Part shown: piece by piece, positions 36,784 to 45,789 of the stretch | Layout: each line of letters opens with the position of its first letter | How positions within the stretch are numbered: position 1 is the stretch's first letter | Source of the DNA: Candidatus Poribacteria bacterium | Lineage (GTDB): Bacteria; Poribacteria; WGA-4E; WGA-3G | Direction of reading: 5' to 3' | NCBI GenBank assembly: GCA_028824685.1 | Contig: JAPPCZ010000022.1 | Coordinates: 24,050-88,049, forward strand | Length of the DNA: 64,000 bases | Position numbers and translations under genes: made by a program | Notes under the pieces: model-generated | The model's input: only the letters and a program-made list of their open reading frames with translations | The model's database searches: none | Told to the model about the DNA's origin: nothing

Positions 36784-36805
36784 ATAATTGAATTTATATG
36801 AAAGA

Positions 36806-36844
36806 AAATGCCCGCTGTGCTTTTAGTACAGTGGGCATTTTTGT
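36806..36844 (+). terminator. Rho-independent terminator
   Basis: AAATGCCCGCTGT pairs with ACAGTGGGCATTT, followed by TTTTTG, 22 bp after the stop of the second malectin-like gene. The gap to 37080 also has a GATGCGGTTAGGAAACCGCAT dispersed hairpin at 37041. Confidence 0.85.
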
Positions 36845-37080
36845 ATGCGGACAGGGACAAGACTTTCTTATAGCCTATTAACTTGATCTCACTTAATAGG
36901 CGCACTTTCATGAAGTTTAAAATATAATACGATCAAGCCGGCCTCCACCGCACTGGAATCCTTCGTGAAAAACCTTATCTTTAGGATATTTCAAACAATG
37001 CGCACTATAATAAACACTGTCAACCAACTGAAGTAAACCTGATGCGGTTAGGAAACCGCATCTACCGTCTGGCAAATAAG

Positions 37081-37447
37081 TATAGTGACATTTAGAATTA
37101 TTGATACATTTTTTGTTTTTTGTTAGAATGTGTTTCCCATGGCATATTCACCAAATTTACGAAAGCGCATTTTAGATTTGTTGAAACTGGCGGGAAAAAA
37201 TCTGAAACTTCCCGTCTGTTTACTGTTGCGCGCTCAACTATTGAAACGCACGTATACATAAGACAGAACTTACGCGTCAACTCATAGAAACTTGTGGGGC
37301 GGAGTTATTGTTTCTACCTCCTGATTCACCAGACTATAATCCAATTGAACACGACTTTGCAAACATCAAACGCCTCCGTGATTATAAGGCTGATATACCA
37401 CGAAATGAAGTTATAAAAATGTATCAAAATTTCTAAAGTTTACTATA
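37081..37447 (+). mobile_element. Collapsed IS630-family insertion sequence
   Basis: A 367-bp element with 33-bp inverted ends (37081-37113 and 37415-37447) that share TATAGT, TTTAGAA and TTGATACATTTTT. Between them lie the first 20 or so codons and the last 50 codons of an IS630-type transposase; the middle with most of the DDE domain is gone. It sits at a TA site, as usual for this family. Its ends are related to, but not the same as, those of the MITE copies at 33097 and 43481. Confidence 0.85.
37139..37436 (+). pseudogene. IS630-family transposase remnant (frameshifted, internally deleted)
   Basis: Starts MAYSPNLRKRILDLL, the usual N-terminal helix-turn-helix opening. A frameshift near the run of A at 37195-37200 moves the sense to GKKSETSRLFTVARSTIE. 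After a large deletion the C-terminal end reads ELLFLPPDSPDYNPIEHDF and ANIKRLRDYKADI, the classic motif holding the last acidic residue of the DDE site. It cannot be active. Confidence 0.85.
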
Positions 37448-37475
37448 TAAAGAAAAAGCGTTAACTTCTTATGAA

Positions 37476-38960
37476 ATGAAAAAACAAATAGGACAGGTTT
37501 TTACCCCACTTAAATGGGCAGAATGGCTTATTAACAGATGGAATATTTTTGATGCATGGCTTGACGGCGCGCATATCTGTGACCCTACGGCAGGACAAGG
37601 TGTGTTCGCGCTCGCGATGCTTCATATCGCACGGAACAGAGGAATTCCTATCACCCCTGAACGTATGTCACGCCTAACGCTCATTGAGATAACTCCTTCA
37701 CTCCTTGAGCAGCTCAAAGAAAATGTCCGACAAGAATTTGGTGTTGATTTTTCTACCTCACAAATATTCTGTCAAGATATTATTACCGAGCCGCATACGC
37801 AACAATATGATATTCTCATTGGGAATCCTCCGTGGGCAAACTTCGGGGATTTACCCTCAACTTACAAAACGCACCTCAAACCTTATTTCATTCAAGAAGG
37901 ACTCGTAACAGATACGCAACGGACGCTTTTGGGTTCTTCCCGCGTTGATATAGCTGCATTGGTATTGAAGGTTGTTTTGGGAAAATTGCTAAAAAAGAAC
38001 GGTCTTGGATATTTCTATCTTCCAACATCTCTCTTTTTTGGTGATGGTGCTCATGGTGGATTTAGGAATTACAATGCCGATCATCGTAATTTTGCAGTGG
38101 ATATCGTCTATGAATTTACATCTACTAAAGTGTTTGAGGGTATTAACACTGGATATTGCTGTGCAAGATTTCAATGTGATACAGAACAAGAATTTCCAGT
38201 CACATATTGCAAAGAAGTAGATGGAAATTGGGTTGAACATAAAGCATTACCGCTCAAAGATTCTGATGACCCGTGGCGGATCGTGCAAAACCTTGATGAA
38301 CTCAAGACAGGCGCAACGGTTGAAATTAAGTTAGCACCTGAACAGAAACCACGACAAGGTGTGAATACATGCGGAGCGAATAGTGTCTTTATCTTTGACG
38401 ATAAACCCACTCATCTTCCAGAAGAATTTCTATACCCTCTCGCAACAAAAGAGATTTGGCGGCAAAACATATCATCACCTCAAAAATGGATTCTTCTACC
38501 GTATCATCGGGAAACAGGAAAACTGCTTACATGGAGTCAAATCGAAAAATATGACACATTGAGGGATTATCTTCAGCACTACCAAGATGTGTTACAAGCA
38601 AGAAAAGGCACGATGCTGCGTGCGTCTATGAATAAGGGAAATTGGTGGGCGATGCTTGGCGTTGGTCCGTATTCGTTTGCACCATTCAAGGTGATATGGG
38701 AGGCGTATGGGAAAAACCAATTTAATCCGACTGTATTAAGTAGTGTAGATGGGCAGATGTGGCAGGGTAATCAGGCGATGCATGCGTTTATTCCGTGTTG
38801 GTGTGAAAACGACGCACAAAGGATAAAGGCTGCACTTGAGAATCCTCAAATTCCGGTATTGTTGCGACAACTCAATGGAGCAGGAAAGTGCAATTGGGCA
38901 CAACCAGGGAAGATAAAGAAAATTTTGTCGTTTGGCGAGGTTGAAAATAGGTTGGTTTAA
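37476..38960 (+). CDS. N6-adenine DNA methyltransferase, orphan
   Basis: 494 residues. The start MKKQIGQVFTPLKWAEWLI is a typical opening of Eco57I/type IIG-like methylases. SAM-binding motif I is DPTAGQGVFALAML (about 36-49) and the catalytic motif IV is NPPW (about 115). The C-terminal 250 residues form a target-recognition part with HAFIPCWCENDAQRIKAAL. No endonuclease domain or neighbouring restriction gene is visible, so it may be regulatory or a leftover of a restriction system. It follows the IS remnant by 28 bp, which may have brought or broken its promoter. Confidence 0.88.
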   Translation: MKKQIGQVFTPLKWAEWLINRWNIFDAWLDGAHICDPTAGQGVFALAMLHIARNRGIPITPERMSRLTLIEITPSLLEQLKENVRQEFGVDFSTSQIFCQDIITEPHTQQYDILIGNPPWANFGDLPSTYKTHLKPYFIQEGLVTDTQRTLLGSSRVDIAALVLKVVLGKLLKKNGLGYFYLPTSLFFGDGAHGGFRNYNADHRNFAVDIVYEFTSTKVFEGINTGYCCARFQCDTEQEFPVTYCKEVDGNWVEHKALPLKDSDDPWRIVQNLDELKTGATVEIKLAPEQKPRQGVNTCGANSVFIFDDKPTHLPEEFLYPLATKEIWRQNISSPQKWILLPYHRETGKLLTWSQIEKYDTLRDYLQHYQDVLQARKGTMLRASMNKGNWWAMLGVGPYSFAPFKVIWEAYGKNQFNPTVLSSVDGQMWQGNQAMHAFIPCWCENDAQRIKAALENPQIPVLLRQLNGAGKCNWAQPGKIKKILSFGEVENRLV

Positions 38961-39053
38961 AATCGTAACTGGAAGATTGATCTTGCAGCAAAGGCGGATG
39001 TTTGATGTATTTGGGGACACAACTACAAAGTGCCCCCAAACATTGATTTCAAA

Positions 39054-39824
39054 TTATCGGGCAGACTTTACCCGTCCCCACGTCGTTGCTAATTTCCCCT
39101 CAGGTTCAACATCGAAAGCATCCTCCCAGCCACTCATTAACTGCTTAATCTCAGCAGCCTCAAGCGCACGACTGAGAATCACAATCTCATCAATAGCACC
39201 GGTATATGACTCAGGTCCGAATTTGAGTTGTAATGCCTGACCTGCTTGTACTTTTCCACCCCATTCCGGTTTCCAATCAGCCTTGCCAGCATCCAGCGCA
39301 CCTTCTTTGCTTTCTGGTTCACCGTCAACATACATCTCAACAATCTTGCCATCATAAGTTCCTGCAACATGATACCATTTCTTCTGTTCCAACTCAGTTT
39401 TTCCGTAGAACCCGGGTGTAATACCCTGGTCTGTCCAGATTCTGAAAGAGAAACCGTCAGGGATAGGTTCACCACCGGATTGGTCTTCAAGAAGATAAGC
39501 ACCATTTTTTCTAACACCGGTATCCGAATCGGCATCTACTCGGAACCAAGCAGCAACAGTCAATTGCTCACTGATGCTTTTTAAGCTATCTGAATCTTGA
39601 ACATCAATACTACCGCCGCCACCTGCGACAACAGCTTGACCGAACTTACCATCTTCAAACTTGAAATTTCCGTTAATTTTTCCATCATTTTTATTGCCCG
39701 ACGAATCGTCAGCATTGCCTTCAAACAGCCATACACCAACGATCGCTTCGTCATTCTGCTCAAGTGCCCATGAAATGGCACAAAGACATAAGAGCAACCC
39801 TACACTTATACTAAATAACTTCAT
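39054..39824 (-). CDS. Exported LamG-domain protein with shared C-terminal TWG motif
   Basis: 256 residues from ATG at 39824 (GGGAG upstream). A Sec signal (LFSISVGLLLCLCAISWA) is followed by IVGVWLFEGNADDSSGNKNDG, the LamG opening, and a second part with VEMYVDGEPESKEG. It ends DVEPEGKLATTWGRVKSAR, the shared motif. Convergent with the methylase gene, 93 bp away. Likely a secreted glycan-binding protein. Confidence 0.87.
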   Translation of the reverse strand: MKLFSISVGLLLCLCAISWALEQNDEAIVGVWLFEGNADDSSGNKNDGKINGNFKFEDGKFGQAVVAGGGGSIDVQDSDSLKSISEQLTVAAWFRVDADSDTGVRKNGAYLLEDQSGGEPIPDGFSFRIWTDQGITPGFYGKTELEQKKWYHVAGTYDGKIVEMYVDGEPESKEGALDAGKADWKPEWGGKVQAGQALQLKFGPESYTGAIDEIVILSRALEAAEIKQLMSGWEDAFDVEPEGKLATTWGRVKSAR

Positions 39825-40124
39825 TTGATAAACTCCCATATTATATACATCGCTTACTATCCAGAACCTTACTGTAGTAATTCATGGGTAAGGATAACTG
39901 GATTTCAGGATAACAGGAATCCTAATGATAGAAACTAAACCATCAAAGTGAGTTCCCTTTAAATTTTTAATATTGGAGATAATGTATCATATTACATATT
40001 TATCGGCAAGTAGTTTCTTGTGATACAAAAGGAATCACAGTTTTCCGTTGATAGTCGCCTTACAAAATGGAATGTGGCATACGGTGTGCAAAGTTTTTGG
40101 CACAGAAGCACAAACTTTATTTTC

Positions 40125-40333
40125 TTTAGTCCCGTAGGGACGATATGTTTATAGAAGCGAGACCAATCCCTCTCTTTAGTCCCATGAATCAACGCCAAAT
40201 ACGCGTATGGTATTTGGCGGGGACGATATGTTGTATTTTATCATCCGAGTTGATTATGCATATATCGTTCCTACGGAACTCAATTAAGGTGGTGTTAACG
40301 TTTTCTATAAACATATCGTCCCTACGGGACTGA
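40125..40333. repeat. Four REP-like units in inverted arrangement, one carrying a nested repeat
   Basis: Unit TAGTCCCGTAGGGACGATAT appears at 40125-40154 on the plus strand, at 40175-40236 with an insertion, and twice inverted (40260-40286, 40305-40333). The second copy is split between TAGTCCC and GGGACGATATG by a 30-bp hairpin repeat with core CGCCAAATACGCG, a member of another family found at 58260 and 60310. Layout (two direct, two inverted) parallels the element at 7434. The remainder of 39825-40516 shows no gene. Confidence 0.75.
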
Positions 40334-40516
40334 ATAGTATATTTCAAATAATAAAGTGCATAAAGACAACACCTAAGTGGGAACAGTAACACATACCCAA
40401 AATAACAGTAGGTTTATTTGCCAAAAACTTTACACATCTTGGCAACACTTTTTTCTTGTGGATTCAGGTGGAATATGCTATATTTTAAAGCAAATTCAGA
40501 GCAGGAGATAGATCAA

Positions 40517-41827
40517 ATGGTTCAACCTAAAGCACCACGCGCTTTTCATGTAATGACAAAGCCAATAGGACCAATTTGCAATTTAGATTGTGAATACTGC
40601 TTTTATCTGGAGAAAGAAAAACTCTACCCCGAAACTCGCTCTTTCCGGATGGGCGATGAAACTTTGGAGAATTACGTCAAGCAATATATTGAAGCACAGC
40701 AAGTTAACGAAGTTACGTTCGCGTGGCAAGGTGGCGAACCGACGTTGATGGGCGTTGATTTCTTCCGACAAGCAATCCGATATCAACAAAAGTATAGACG
40801 CACTGGCATGACGATCCAAAATACGTTTCAAACGAATGCCACGCTACTGGACGATGAATGGGGGCAATTTTTCAAGCAAAATAAATTTCTTATCGGAGTA
40901 AGTATTGACGGTCCACCTGAAATTCACGATAAATATCGTTATGACAAACAGGGTCGTCCATCATCAGAACAGGTAATTAGAGGGTTACGGATTTTACAGA
41001 AGCATAACGTTGACTATAATATACTTTGTGTTGTCAATAGCCATAATGCCGAATATCCGAAGGAGATATACAACTATTTCAAAGAACTCGGTGCGGAGTT
41101 CATGCAGTTTATTCCGGCGGTTGAACACTTTGATGGAAAGAATGTGTCCCCGCGCTCGGTCACGGGAAAGCAGTACGGCAAATTCCTATCTACCATTTTT
41201 GATGAGTGGGTCGTTAATGACATCGGGAAAATATTTGTCCAGATTTTTGATGTCGCACTTGAGGCATGGTTAGGTTATAACCCAAGTTTGTGTGTTTTCA
41301 ATGAAACCTGTGGTGATGCGATGGCAATTGAACATAATGGTGATCTCTATTCCTGTGATCATTACGTTACACCTGACTACTATATCGGCAACATAGAAGA
41401 GACCTCAATAGCGGACATGGTTGATTCAACATTTCAACGCAAATTTGGCACAGATAAACGGGATACACTACCCGAATACTGCCGTAATTGCGAGGTCAAA
41501 TTCGTCTGTAATGGTGGCTGTCCAAAAAACCGTATTATTAAAACGCCAGATGGAGAGGATGGCTTGAACTATCTCTGTGCTGGCTATAAGCATTTTTTCA
41601 ACCACATTGACGAACCGATGAAACTGATGGCATCGGCGCTCCAAGCGGGAAAACCCGCCAATAGTATTATACCGATGATGCGGGAACGTGGACAAGCAAA
41701 GGATAGGGGCAATAATTTGAGAATTCAGACCACCTCAACGTCATCACAGAAAATTGGGCGAAATTCGCCTTGCCCGTGTGGCAGTGGACGGAAATATAAG
41801 CAGTGCTGTTTAGGGAAGAATGTATAA
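40517..41827 (+). CDS. Anaerobic sulfatase-maturating radical SAM enzyme with SEC-C tail
   Basis: 436 residues from ATG at 40517, preceded by AGGAG. Converts the active-site Cys (or Ser) of sulfatases to formylglycine. The radical SAM CX3CX2C motif is CNLDCEYC (Cys21, 25, 28); further cysteines in CGDAMAIEHNGDLYSCDHY and YCRNCEVKFVCNGGCPKNR fit the SPASM domain with two extra 4Fe-4S clusters. The C-terminal 20 residues (GRNSPCPCGSGRKYKQCC) form a SEC-C zinc motif, seen in a subset of these maturases. It lies 69 bp before a Cys-type sulfatase in the same direction, which is strong context. A longer frame from 40418 lacks a good start. Confidence 0.93.
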   Translation: MVQPKAPRAFHVMTKPIGPICNLDCEYCFYLEKEKLYPETRSFRMGDETLENYVKQYIEAQQVNEVTFAWQGGEPTLMGVDFFRQAIRYQQKYRRTGMTIQNTFQTNATLLDDEWGQFFKQNKFLIGVSIDGPPEIHDKYRYDKQGRPSSEQVIRGLRILQKHNVDYNILCVVNSHNAEYPKEIYNYFKELGAEFMQFIPAVEHFDGKNVSPRSVTGKQYGKFLSTIFDEWVVNDIGKIFVQIFDVALEAWLGYNPSLCVFNETCGDAMAIEHNGDLYSCDHYVTPDYYIGNIEETSIADMVDSTFQRKFGTDKRDTLPEYCRNCEVKFVCNGGCPKNRIIKTPDGEDGLNYLCAGYKHFFNHIDEPMKLMASALQAGKPANSIIPMMRERGQAKDRGNNLRIQTTSTSSQKIGRNSPCPCGSGRKYKQCCLGKNV

Positions 41828-41896
41828 ACTCAGAAATAAATCGTCTTATAAAATGACACCTGTTTTCTGATTTTGCGAAAGATATAAAGGAGATAT

Positions 41897-43408
41897 ATGG
41901 ATAAAACCAGACCAAATATATTGCTTATCACCAGCGACCAACAACATTGGAACACATTGGGTTGCCTTAACCCCGAAATTCAGACACCTCATTTAGATGC
42001 TTTAGCACAAGATGGCACACTTTTTGATAGAGCCTACTGCCCGAATCCAACCTGCACACCGACACGCGCTTCTATTATTACAGGCAAATATCCGAGTCAA
42101 CACGGGGCATGGTCTCTCGGCACAAAACTCTCTGAAGCAGAACATACCGTCGGAGAAGATTTTACAGATGCAGGCTACCGAACTGCCTTAGTCGGAAAAG
42201 CACACTTCCAACCGCTACACGGAACAGACGAATTTCCATCACTGGAATCCTATCCTATTTTGCAAGACTTAGACTTCTGGCGAAACTTCAATGAACCGTT
42301 CTACGGGTTTGAGCATGTAGAACTGGCACGAAACCACGCCGATGAAGCACACGTCGGTCAACATTATGCTATCTGGATGGAGGAAAAAGGTCTTGCAAAT
42401 TGGCGCGACTATTTTGCGCCACCGACAGGAAATGCTAAGGGACAATACCGAAAGTGGCCGATTCCTGAAGAATATCATTATGATACTTGGATCGCTGAAC
42501 GCACTAATGCATTGATGGAGACTTATCAGCAGAACGACGAGAACTTTTTCTTATGGGCAAGTTTCTTTGATCCACATCCGAAATATCTTGTCCCAGAACC
42601 GTGGGATACGATGTACGATCCAGAAGCGTTGACGGTGCCATCCGTAACAGACGGGGAACATGACAATAACCCTCCACATTTCCAAATGACGCAGCAGCAA
42701 AAACCAGATTTCTCTGAATGGCGGGAAAGTGGAAAAGGTGTACACGGATTCAGGTCGCACTTACGAGATAGGGATGAACTTGCCAAAGACATTGCTGTAT
42801 ACTACGGCATGGTAAGTCTGATGGATAAGTATATCGGCAATATCATGGCAAAACTTGATGAACTCGGACTCGCTGATAATACATTGGTTGTTTTCACGTC
42901 AGATCACGGACATTTTTACGGACAGCACGGTCTCATTGCCAAAGGGGCGTTTCACTACGAAGATGTTATTAAAGTTCCGTTTATCGTTCGTTATCCTGGG
43001 GTTGTGCCTGCTGGGAAACAATCGGATGCGTTGCAAACCTTAGTGGACTTAGCACCATCGTTTCTCAGTGCAGCGGGGATTGACATACCACTTCCGATGA
43101 CAGGTGTGGATCAGATGCCAGTCTGGTCCGGACAAGAAACGCAAGCACGTGATCATATCATTGTTGAAAACCATCACGAACCAACGACTGTCCACGTTAA
43201 AACCTATGTTAATGACAGATACAAACTTACCGTCTATTACAATCGGGAATATGGAGAGTTGTTTGATATGCAAGAGGATCCAGGGGAAATCAACAATCTC
43301 TGGGATTCACCCGATCATGCAGAATTGAAGGCGGAGTTAGTAATGAAGTTGTTGTTTGCGGAAATGGGTAATGAGTCTCTGTGGATGCCACGAACTTCAG
43401 GGGCATAA
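41897..43408 (+). CDS. Type I sulfatase
   Basis: 503 residues with CTPTR (Cys53 converted to formylglycine) and SIITGKYPSQHG, metal ligands in LITSDQQHWNTLG and VVFTSDHGHFYGQHG. No signal peptide. The AAAGGAGATAT ribosome site precedes the ATG. Encoded just after the sulfatase maturase, so they are probably one transcription unit. Distinct from the tandem pair at 12.7-15.7 kb, with a different insert around residues 130-200. Substrate unknown; choline-sulfatase- or arylsulfatase-like by length. Confidence 0.94.
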   Translation: MDKTRPNILLITSDQQHWNTLGCLNPEIQTPHLDALAQDGTLFDRAYCPNPTCTPTRASIITGKYPSQHGAWSLGTKLSEAEHTVGEDFTDAGYRTALVGKAHFQPLHGTDEFPSLESYPILQDLDFWRNFNEPFYGFEHVELARNHADEAHVGQHYAIWMEEKGLANWRDYFAPPTGNAKGQYRKWPIPEEYHYDTWIAERTNALMETYQQNDENFFLWASFFDPHPKYLVPEPWDTMYDPEALTVPSVTDGEHDNNPPHFQMTQQQKPDFSEWRESGKGVHGFRSHLRDRDELAKDIAVYYGMVSLMDKYIGNIMAKLDELGLADNTLVVFTSDHGHFYGQHGLIAKGAFHYEDVIKVPFIVRYPGVVPAGKQSDALQTLVDLAPSFLSAAGIDIPLPMTGVDQMPVWSGQETQARDHIIVENHHEPTTVHVKTYVNDRYKLTVYYNREYGELFDMQEDPGEINNLWDSPDHAELKAELVMKLLFAEMGNESLWMPRTSGA

Positions 43409-43480
43409 TAATATTGTTGAGTAGAAATTCATTCACTGAATGCTACATTAACAATGCTCAATACAGCGAACTGTAAATTT

Positions 43481-43615
43481 TATAGTGGATTCTACAATAA
43501 ACTGGACATCTGAACTGTAGGAGGGAACTCCGATTCCCGACTATTAGCGGGTTCGTCGCGATTCGGAGATCGCTCCTACAGAATATATGCAAACTTATTT
43601 ACATAATTTACTATA
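43481..43615. mobile_element. MITE, copy 2 (TATAGT ends)
   Basis: A 135-bp copy of the element at 33097, with the same ends and central hairpin, and a few substitutions. Nothing else is seen in 43409-43731 apart from a possible TATACT -10 near 43645. Confidence 0.78.
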
Positions 43616-43731
43616 AAAACGGGACATTCAATAGGTAGTGTGATATACTTTAATAGTAGTAAATATAAAATATGAGGCAATATTAATCTGCATTTCAGTC
43701 AAAATCCTTGCCGCTTTTAGGAGATGGCGCG

Positions 43732-44445
43732 ATGAAACAAAAAATACAGTCTGCACCAACAATAATCTATCCAGAATCGGACGGTAAACCTATGGCGGAA
43801 ACGGATAAACATCGCGACTTAATGGTGGATTGCATTCAGACGCTGCAACACCATTTCCGGGATGACCCAGTTTATGTATCGGGAAATCTATTGATGTATT
43901 ATGAACAAGGAAACCCTAAAAAATCTGTTGCCCCGGATGTATTCGTGGTTTTTGGTGTTTCTAAAAAACCACGTCGTACTTATCTAACATGGGAAGAAGG
44001 TAACACACCAGATTTTGTTTTGGAATTGGCAAGTCCCAGTACATTTAGAGAAGACATGCGCCGTAAAAAGGATCTTTATGCGTCAGTTCTTGCAGTGAAG
44101 GAATATTATATTTACGATCCTTACGGTGAGATAAACCCAAATTTTATCGGGTTTCGGCTTATAGACGGTACGTATCAAGAGATAGATTTTGTTGATGAAC
44201 GTCTACGTTCTGACGTATTGAATTTAGAACTCGGTGAACATGGCGGTGTTTTGAGACTTTATAACCCACTCACTGAACAATGGCTGCAACCACCTACAGA
44301 AAGGGCAGAACACGCTGAAGAACGCGCACAACATGCCGAAGAACGCGCACAACAAGAATCTGTTGCCCGCCAAAACGTTGAAGCCGAACTCGCCAAGGCA
44401 CTATTGGAAATTGAACAACTTCGGGCAAAGTCCAATATAGGTTAA
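43732..44445 (+). CDS. Uma2 family (DUF820) putative endonuclease with coiled-coil tail
   Basis: 237 residues from ATG at 43732 (AGGAG upstream). The core (about 20-170) has the PD-(D/E)XK-like pattern of Uma2: VAPDVFVVFGV, then DFVLELASPSTFREDMRRKKDLYA and KEYYIYDP. The C-terminal 60 residues are a charged coiled coil with an exact direct repeat of the AEERAQHAEERAQ type. This family is much expanded in cyanobacteria and related genomes; function is unclear. Overlaps the 3' end of the PhyH-like gene on the other strand by 4 bp. Confidence 0.88.
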   Translation: MKQKIQSAPTIIYPESDGKPMAETDKHRDLMVDCIQTLQHHFRDDPVYVSGNLLMYYEQGNPKKSVAPDVFVVFGVSKKPRRTYLTWEEGNTPDFVLELASPSTFREDMRRKKDLYASVLAVKEYYIYDPYGEINPNFIGFRLIDGTYQEIDFVDERLRSDVLNLELGEHGGVLRLYNPLTEQWLQPPTERAEHAEERAQHAEERAQQESVARQNVEAELAKALLEIEQLRAKSNIG

Positions 44446-45257
44446 TATCGACGTCTCCAGTGCCAACTGTCGCTGCCAGAGATAAGCGGTCGGATTTCTT
44501 CGGGGAGTGTCTCAACAAATTCTGGACTTACCTCATTGCCCGGCCATTCTCGGACCATCGGTGGGGTATAACCTGCGATGAGGATAACACGCTCTTTGTC
44601 GCTGCGAATAGCAGTGGTGCTGTGAATCAGTGCCTCCGCAAAAAGTAGCACAGAACCCGCTGACGCTTCAACTTGATGAATTAGTTTGTCATCGGACAAC
44701 GCTGCTTCTATCATCTCGTTTTGTTTCCACGTCAATCGGTGACTCCCTGGTATCACACACGTTCCACCATCGTCAGGACCAACATCAGTCAGGTATGCAA
44801 GCGTCTTGACAAAAATGCAATGAAACTTATCCTGTTCCATATAGGTACCCCAACCGTGCTGCGTGCCACGATGAAAACCAGTTGGATTGTAACGACGTTT
44901 GTGAAGTTCATCTAAATCATCATCAGAGTTTCGCCAGTTAATAATGGCTTCGGTCTCTTCAAGACGGACTGCCCCTCCGACAACCTCCTCAACCAACGGA
45001 ACAAGCTTGGGATGTGCCGCATATTCCAACAACGCTGGATCATATTCAACGAGATTTCCCATGTGCGCGTGGTGTTCGCCTCGCCAATTTAGGTAAACTC
45101 TTGTGCCATCAAGGTTTTGATCTGCTTTAATTCTGTAAAGCGCATCTTTCATCCGATTGGTTTCATCAGTGGTTAGAACGTTTTCCAATAACACGAAACC
45201 GTAGATGTCAAAGTGTAATCTTTGTGCTGGTGTTAGACTAACTGTATCACTGTTCAT
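44442..45257 (-). CDS. PhyH-like protein lacking the HxD iron motif
   Basis: 271 residues. Overall shape and IPGSHRLTW, LIHSTTAIRSDKERVILIAGY fit the phytanoyl-CoA dioxygenase fold. Where HxD is expected it has FHRGTQHGWG, with no aspartate two residues after the histidine. It may use a different ligand set or be non-catalytic. ATG at 45257. It is convergent with the Uma2 gene and 60 bp downstream of rimI on the same strand. Confidence 0.82.
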   Translation of the reverse strand: MNSDTVSLTPAQRLHFDIYGFVLLENVLTTDETNRMKDALYRIKADQNLDGTRVYLNWRGEHHAHMGNLVEYDPALLEYAAHPKLVPLVEEVVGGAVRLEETEAIINWRNSDDDLDELHKRRYNPTGFHRGTQHGWGTYMEQDKFHCIFVKTLAYLTDVGPDDGGTCVIPGSHRLTWKQNEMIEAALSDDKLIHQVEASAGSVLLFAEALIHSTTAIRSDKERVILIAGYTPPMVREWPGNEVSPEFVETLPEEIRPLISGSDSWHWRRRY

Positions 45258-45317
45258 TGCTGTTCTCCCTCATCGTTTGCCTTCAAATATTTTTCTATAG
45301 TCTCTTTTAGTCAAATT

Positions 45318-45782
45318 CTATAAGTCTTTTCGTAAGACGTACGCATCTTCACCGTTGCTATAGTACCTTTTTCGGATACCGTAAACTTCAAATCCGAATT
45401 GTCTGTAGAGTCCCTGTGCTGCGATATTATTAACAGAAACTTCAAGAAATACTTCCTCCCCCGCGTTTTTCCGAACAATTTCTAATGCAGAGACGAGTAG
45501 ATATTTTGCTACACCGCGCCGCCTATATTCAGAGGCTACGGCAATATTCAGGATGTGTCCTTCACAGCGAAAGATGTAAAAGACAATATATCCGATGACT
45601 ACGTTATTCAACTGGGCAATATATAAATGTGTATATTTTTTTCTTTTACGAAGTTCCTTTTTAAAAAATGATTCAGACCATGGATCAGGGAAGGATTCCT
45701 TTTCTATAATCATCACCTGTTCAAGGTCTTTTTGTTGCATCTGTTCAAAGATAATTTCTGGATAAGGTTTCTCAATTGTCAT
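45318..45782 (-). CDS. rimI: Ribosomal-protein-alanine N-acetyltransferase
   Basis: About 154 residues of GNAT fold. The acetyl-CoA pyrophosphate loop is RRRGVAKYLL, and EVSVNNIAAQGLYRQFGFEVYGIRKRYYSNGEDAYVLRK is the characteristic RimI C-terminal half. FPDPWSESFFKKEL near the N-terminus also matches. It acetylates the N-terminus of S18 or similar proteins. ATG at 45782 coincides with the predicted transcription start, so the message may be leaderless. Confidence 0.9.
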   Translation of the reverse strand: MTIEKPYPEIIFEQMQQKDLEQVMIIEKESFPDPWSESFFKKELRKRKKYTHLYIAQLNNVVIGYIVFYIFRCEGHILNIAVASEYRRRGVAKYLLVSALEIVRKNAGEEVFLEVSVNNIAAQGLYRQFGFEVYGIRKRYYSNGEDAYVLRKDL

Positions 45783-45789
45783 TTGCGGA

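Noticed and set aside
37476..38960. Complete restriction-modification system
   Set aside because: Only a methylase is present; neighbours are an IS remnant and a LamG gene, and the protein has no nuclease domain I can see.
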